Shown here: positions 6,135-8,199 of the stretch, piece by piece
Position numbering within the stretch: position 1 is the stretch's first letter
How the letters are laid out: each line of letters starts with the position of its first letter
Assembly: GCA_016793305.1 (NCBI GenBank)
Contig: JAEUHU010000194.1
Coordinates: 1-8,199, forward strand
Source: Planctomycetota bacterium
GTDB lineage: Bacteria > Planctomycetota > UBA1135 > UBA2386
Reading direction: 5' to 3'
Length of the DNA: 8,199 nt
The notes under the pieces: model-generated
What the model was told of the DNA's origin: nothing
Database searches by the model: none
Seen by the model: only the letters and a program-made list of their open reading frames with translations
Position numbers and translations under genes: made by a program

Positions 6135-7331
6135 ATGACGCTCCGACTCCTCCCGGCCACGCGTGGTCCTGCGGCCCTGCTCCTGCTCGTCCTCGGTGCG
6201 GCGTCGAGCCTGGCGACGCCAGCGCAGGCCCAGACCGACGGAGCGCCTCCGACCGACCTCGCGAAGTGGAGCAAGGAGGACGTGGCGAAGGCCGAGGCGT
6301 TCGTTCGGAAGTTCCTCGACGACCTGGCCAGCGAGAGCCCGCACGGCGCCCTCGAAGCGTTCGACCTCGAGGCGATGCTCGACATCGTCTTCGACGGCAT
6401 CGGCACGGACGAAGAACGGGCCGAGATGCGCAAGGGCGCGCGATCGACGATGGGCCAGTCGCTGCTGCAGACCTTGACGATGGTGGCCCAGGGGGATCGC
6501 AAGCTGAAGCGACTGCTGATGGTCGACGGCCAGCCGTGCGCGCGCGTGCGCTTCGCCGGCCAACAGGGCATCACCATCCTCGACCTCGAACTGGTCCGCC
6601 GCGGCGACGGCTTCGCCTTCCGTGGCCTCAACAACCGCACCATCGGCGTCTCGGCGCTCGAGGAGATGCGCAACATGGCCGTGATCGTGACTGCCCGGAA
6701 GTCCACTGGACTGCTGGCGCGCCTGCTCGGCACCGACTCGGTCTCCACCACCGACGTCGACAATCTGCTGGAGATGAACCAGGCGTTCCAGCGCGGCGAG
6801 TTCGACAAGGCCAAGGTGCGGCACGACAAGCTGTCGAAGCCGCTGCAGGAGTCGTCGCTGGTGACGGCGATGCACCTGCAGATCCTGGCGAACGGCGCCG
6901 ACGAAGACGCCTACGTCAAAGCCCTCGAGAGCGCGGTCGCCCGCTTCCCGGCGCCGAAGTTCCGGATGACGATGCTCGACGCGCACTTCCTGCGCCGCCG
7001 CTGGAAGGAGGCGATCCGCTGCATCGACGAAGCGATGCAGGGCATCGAACGCGACGCGGTGCTGCTCACCCTGCGCGCCACGATCCAGCTGCAGAGTGGC
7101 GACGTGGCCGCGGCGCGCAAGTCGACGGCGGAGGCCATGGCGCTGGAGCCCGACTGCACCTACGTGCTGGCGACGAGCCTCGACGTGCTGCTCGCGGCGA
7201 AGGACTGGGCGACGCTGGCGGCGACCATGCAGACGCTCGAGAAGACCGGGAGCTACGACTTCCACGGCAAGCTCGAGGACGAAGTGTGGGCGGAGTTCCG
7301 GAAGCAGCCCGAAGCGAAGCCCTGGCAGTGA
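6135..7331 (+). CDS. Exported TPR-repeat protein of unknown function
   Basis: No named family recognised. The 398-residue product begins with a good Sec signal peptide: positively charged start (Arg4, Arg10), hydrophobic core (about residues 12-22) and a likely signal peptidase I site after ATPAQA (cleavage after Ala32). The ATG at 6135 is chosen because the same frame stays open far upstream but only this Met places the signal sequence at the N-terminus. Residues about 45-180 form a mixed helix/strand domain. Helices at about 48-66 and 70-90 are followed by strands around LLMVDGQPCARVRF (127-140) and ITILDLELVRRGDGFAFRG (146-164), a pattern reminiscent of NTF2-like folds, though that is only a guess. 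From about 205 to the end the protein is helical with TPR-like repeats, clearest at 276-305 (RRRWKEAIRCIDEAM) and 309-341 (QSGDVAAARKSTAEAMALEPD). TPR proteins usually scaffold protein-protein contacts; here that would be in the periplasm. It is divergent from the carboxypeptidase-regulatory-like gene. Confidence 0.82.
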   Translation: MTLRLLPATRGPAALLLLVLGAASSLATPAQAQTDGAPPTDLAKWSKEDVAKAEAFVRKFLDDLASESPHGALEAFDLEAMLDIVFDGIGTDEERAEMRKGARSTMGQSLLQTLTMVAQGDRKLKRLLMVDGQPCARVRFAGQQGITILDLELVRRGDGFAFRGLNNRTIGVSALEEMRNMAVIVTARKSTGLLARLLGTDSVSTTDVDNLLEMNQAFQRGEFDKAKVRHDKLSKPLQESSLVTAMHLQILANGADEDAYVKALESAVARFPAPKFRMTMLDAHFLRRRWKEAIRCIDEAMQGIERDAVLLTLRATIQLQSGDVAAARKSTAEAMALEPDCTYVLATSLDVLLAAKDWATLAATMQTLEKTGSYDFHGKLEDEVWAEFRKQPEAKPWQ

Positions 7332-7332
7332 C

Positions 7333-7369
7333 GAGCGGCGGACGCGCGACGACGCGCCCCGCCCCGCTC
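7333..7369. terminator. GC-rich imperfect hairpin between convergent genes, weak terminator candidate
   Basis: The 36-base gap between the TPR gene and the minus-strand GTPase gene can fold. An outer stem gagcgg (7333-7338) pairs with ccgctc (7364-7369), and an inner stem gcgcg (7344-7348) pairs with cgcgc (7353-7357) around the loop acga. The two stems are separated by unpaired bases. The outer right arm runs into the GTPase stop codon (TGA read from 7368-7370). There is no T-tract. It suits a bidirectional 3'-end hairpin by position, but GC-rich sequence folds easily by chance. Confidence 0.3.
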
Positions 7370-8198
7370 ACGGCGCCGCTTCTTCGGTGGCCGTCTCCCA
7401 CGGCCCGAACGGATCGGCGAACTCGGCCCAGGCCGCGGGCCCCCCGCGATATTCGGCATCCGTGAGCAGGCACGCGTCGAGCCGCGCGCGCAGCGCCGCC
7501 TGATCCAGGTCGCGGCCGATCACCACCAGCTCCTGGCGGCGGTCGCCGTATGGCTCCTGCCAGTTCGCGGCGATCTGTTCCTTCGCCTCGTCCGGCCACT
7601 CGCTGCGTTCGGCGGTCGCCCACCACGTGCCGGCTGGACTCGTGCGGCACGAGCCACCGGCCTGGTGCCATTCGCCGACCACGTCGTGGCGCGTCGCCAG
7701 CCAGAAGAAGCCCTTGCTGCGGATCACGCCCGGCCAGTCGCTGCGCAGCAGCGCGTCGAAGCGTTCGGGGTGGAACGGCCGCCGCGCTCGGTAGACGAAG
7801 CTGCCGATGCCGTAGGTGTCCGCTTCGCTGCTCTCCTGCCCGCGCAGCTCGCTCATCCAACCGGGGCTCGTGGCCGCACGGTCGAAGTCGAAGCGCCCGG
7901 TCGCCAGCACCTGGTCGAGCGGCACGCGCCCTTCCTGCGCCAGCACCTGTTCGGCGCCGGGGTTCAGCTTGCGCAGCAGTGCTTGCAGGGCGGCGAGCTC
8001 CGCGGCGGAGACCAGGTCGGTCTTGTTGATCACCAGCACGTCGGCGAACTCGACCTGTTCGACCAGCAGGTCGTCGACCGTGCGGTCGTCGTCCTCGCCG
8101 AGCCCGAGGCCGCGTTCGCGCAGTTCGGTGGCGCCGCCGAGGTCGCGCGGGAACGCCGCCGCGTCGACCACGGTGACCATCGTGTCGAGCTCCGCCAC
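7368..8198 (-). CDS. CobW/COG0523-family metal-associated GTPase (5' part beyond window)
   Basis: G3E-family P-loop GTPase of the CobW/YjiA/ZigA group, cytoplasmic proteins linked to zinc or cobalt insertion and metal homeostasis. The 277-codon frame runs off the right edge: the first in-window codon is GTG, but it reads VAELDTMVTVVDA, which is the middle of the GTPase domain and not a start. The Walker A loop and the GCxCC metal motif must therefore lie outside, roughly a quarter to a third of the protein. Visible elements, counting from that GTG: LDTMVTVVDA (4-12), an acidic EDDD stretch (35-38), and the G4 guanine-specificity motif NKTD (58-61) inside FADVLVINKTDLV. The C-terminal CobW_C domain (about 129-247) contains YGIGSFVYRARRPFHPERF, GVIRSKGFFWLATR (157-170) and GEWHQAGGS, and the frame ends DPFGPWETATEEAAP. 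The subgroup resembles ZigA/YciC-like zinc-starvation GTPases; that metal assignment is inference, and no regulatory site is visible because the promoter is outside. It converges on the TPR gene. Confidence 0.92.
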   Translation of the reverse strand: MAELDTMVTVVDAAAFPRDLGGATELRERGLGLGEDDDRTVDDLLVEQVEFADVLVINKTDLVSAAELAALQALLRKLNPGAEQVLAQEGRVPLDQVLATGRFDFDRAATSPGWMSELRGQESSEADTYGIGSFVYRARRPFHPERFDALLRSDWPGVIRSKGFFWLATRHDVVGEWHQAGGSCRTSPAGTWWATAERSEWPDEAKEQIAANWQEPYGDRRQELVVIGRDLDQAALRARLDACLLTDAEYRGGPAAWAEFADPFGPWETATEEAAP

Positions 8199-8199
8199 G

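Noticed and set aside
5267..6829. Long minus-strand frame across the divergent region
   Set aside because: Ser/Arg-rich translation antisense to the TPR gene that re-enters the neighbouring gene out of frame, without any domain signature.
5843..7465. 540-codon plus-strand frame overlapping the TPR gene
   Set aside because: Arg/Gly/Asp-rich shadow of the TPR gene in another frame.
8196..8198. GTG at the right edge as the start of the CobW-type gene
   Set aside because: The residues right after it are mid-GTPase-domain sequence, and the essential Walker A loop would be missing, so the gene continues beyond the window.
1..8199. Search for tRNA, rRNA, CRISPR arrays, IS ends, attachment sites and riboswitches
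   Set aside because: No cloverleaf, regularly spaced repeat, terminal inverted repeat with transposase, or recognisable riboswitch core was seen. Most of the sequence is covered by the six genes.

Overview
The window is GC-rich (roughly 70% by eye) and gene-dense bacterial DNA. It holds six protein-coding genes, the first and last of them cut by the window edges, and no RNA genes, mobile elements or CRISPR arrays that I can recognise. Strong third-position G/C bias produces long spurious open frames on both strands, and these are left out. The likely source is an uncharacterised high-GC lineage of Planctomycetota. This is inference from three things: an Arthrobacter/Streptomyces-type (class I) xylose isomerase, an exported multi-domain protein of carboxypeptidase-regulatory-like folds next to an exported TPR protein, and the absence of recognisable Shine-Dalgarno sequences before every visible start. 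An actinobacterium or another high-GC phylum cannot be excluded from the sequence alone.

Left part (1-4507, + strand): the 3' four-fifths of xylA is followed after 78 bases by an unusual MFS transporter of the fucose/sugar permease type, and after another 54 bases by an SLC13/DASS-type anion permease carrying two internal TrkA-C (RCK_C) domains. Same orientation and short gaps allow a xylose uptake and catabolism operon (transporter plus isomerase). The role of the SLC13 protein in it is open.

Middle (4488-6134): the permease gene converges on a minus-strand gene with only 10 bases between the stop codons. A nearly perfect 12-bp inverted repeat straddles both ends and could act as a bidirectional terminator. 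The minus-strand gene encodes a membrane-anchored or secreted protein built of about four beta-sandwich carboxypeptidase-regulatory-like repeats. A 240-base divergent region follows, which must contain the promoters of both flanking genes.

Right part (6135-8199): an exported TPR-repeat protein (+ strand) converges on the 3' part of a CobW/COG0523-family metal-associated GTPase (- strand).

The gene families are individually familiar, and I found no convincing new multi-gene system. The points most worth a second look are the extra helices and large extracytoplasmic loop of the MFS protein, the substituted signature residues in the SLC13 permease, the inverted repeat across the convergent gene ends, the pyrimidine-rich leaders without Shine-Dalgarno sequences, and a tiny upstream reading frame whose first residues echo the start of the neighbouring gene.
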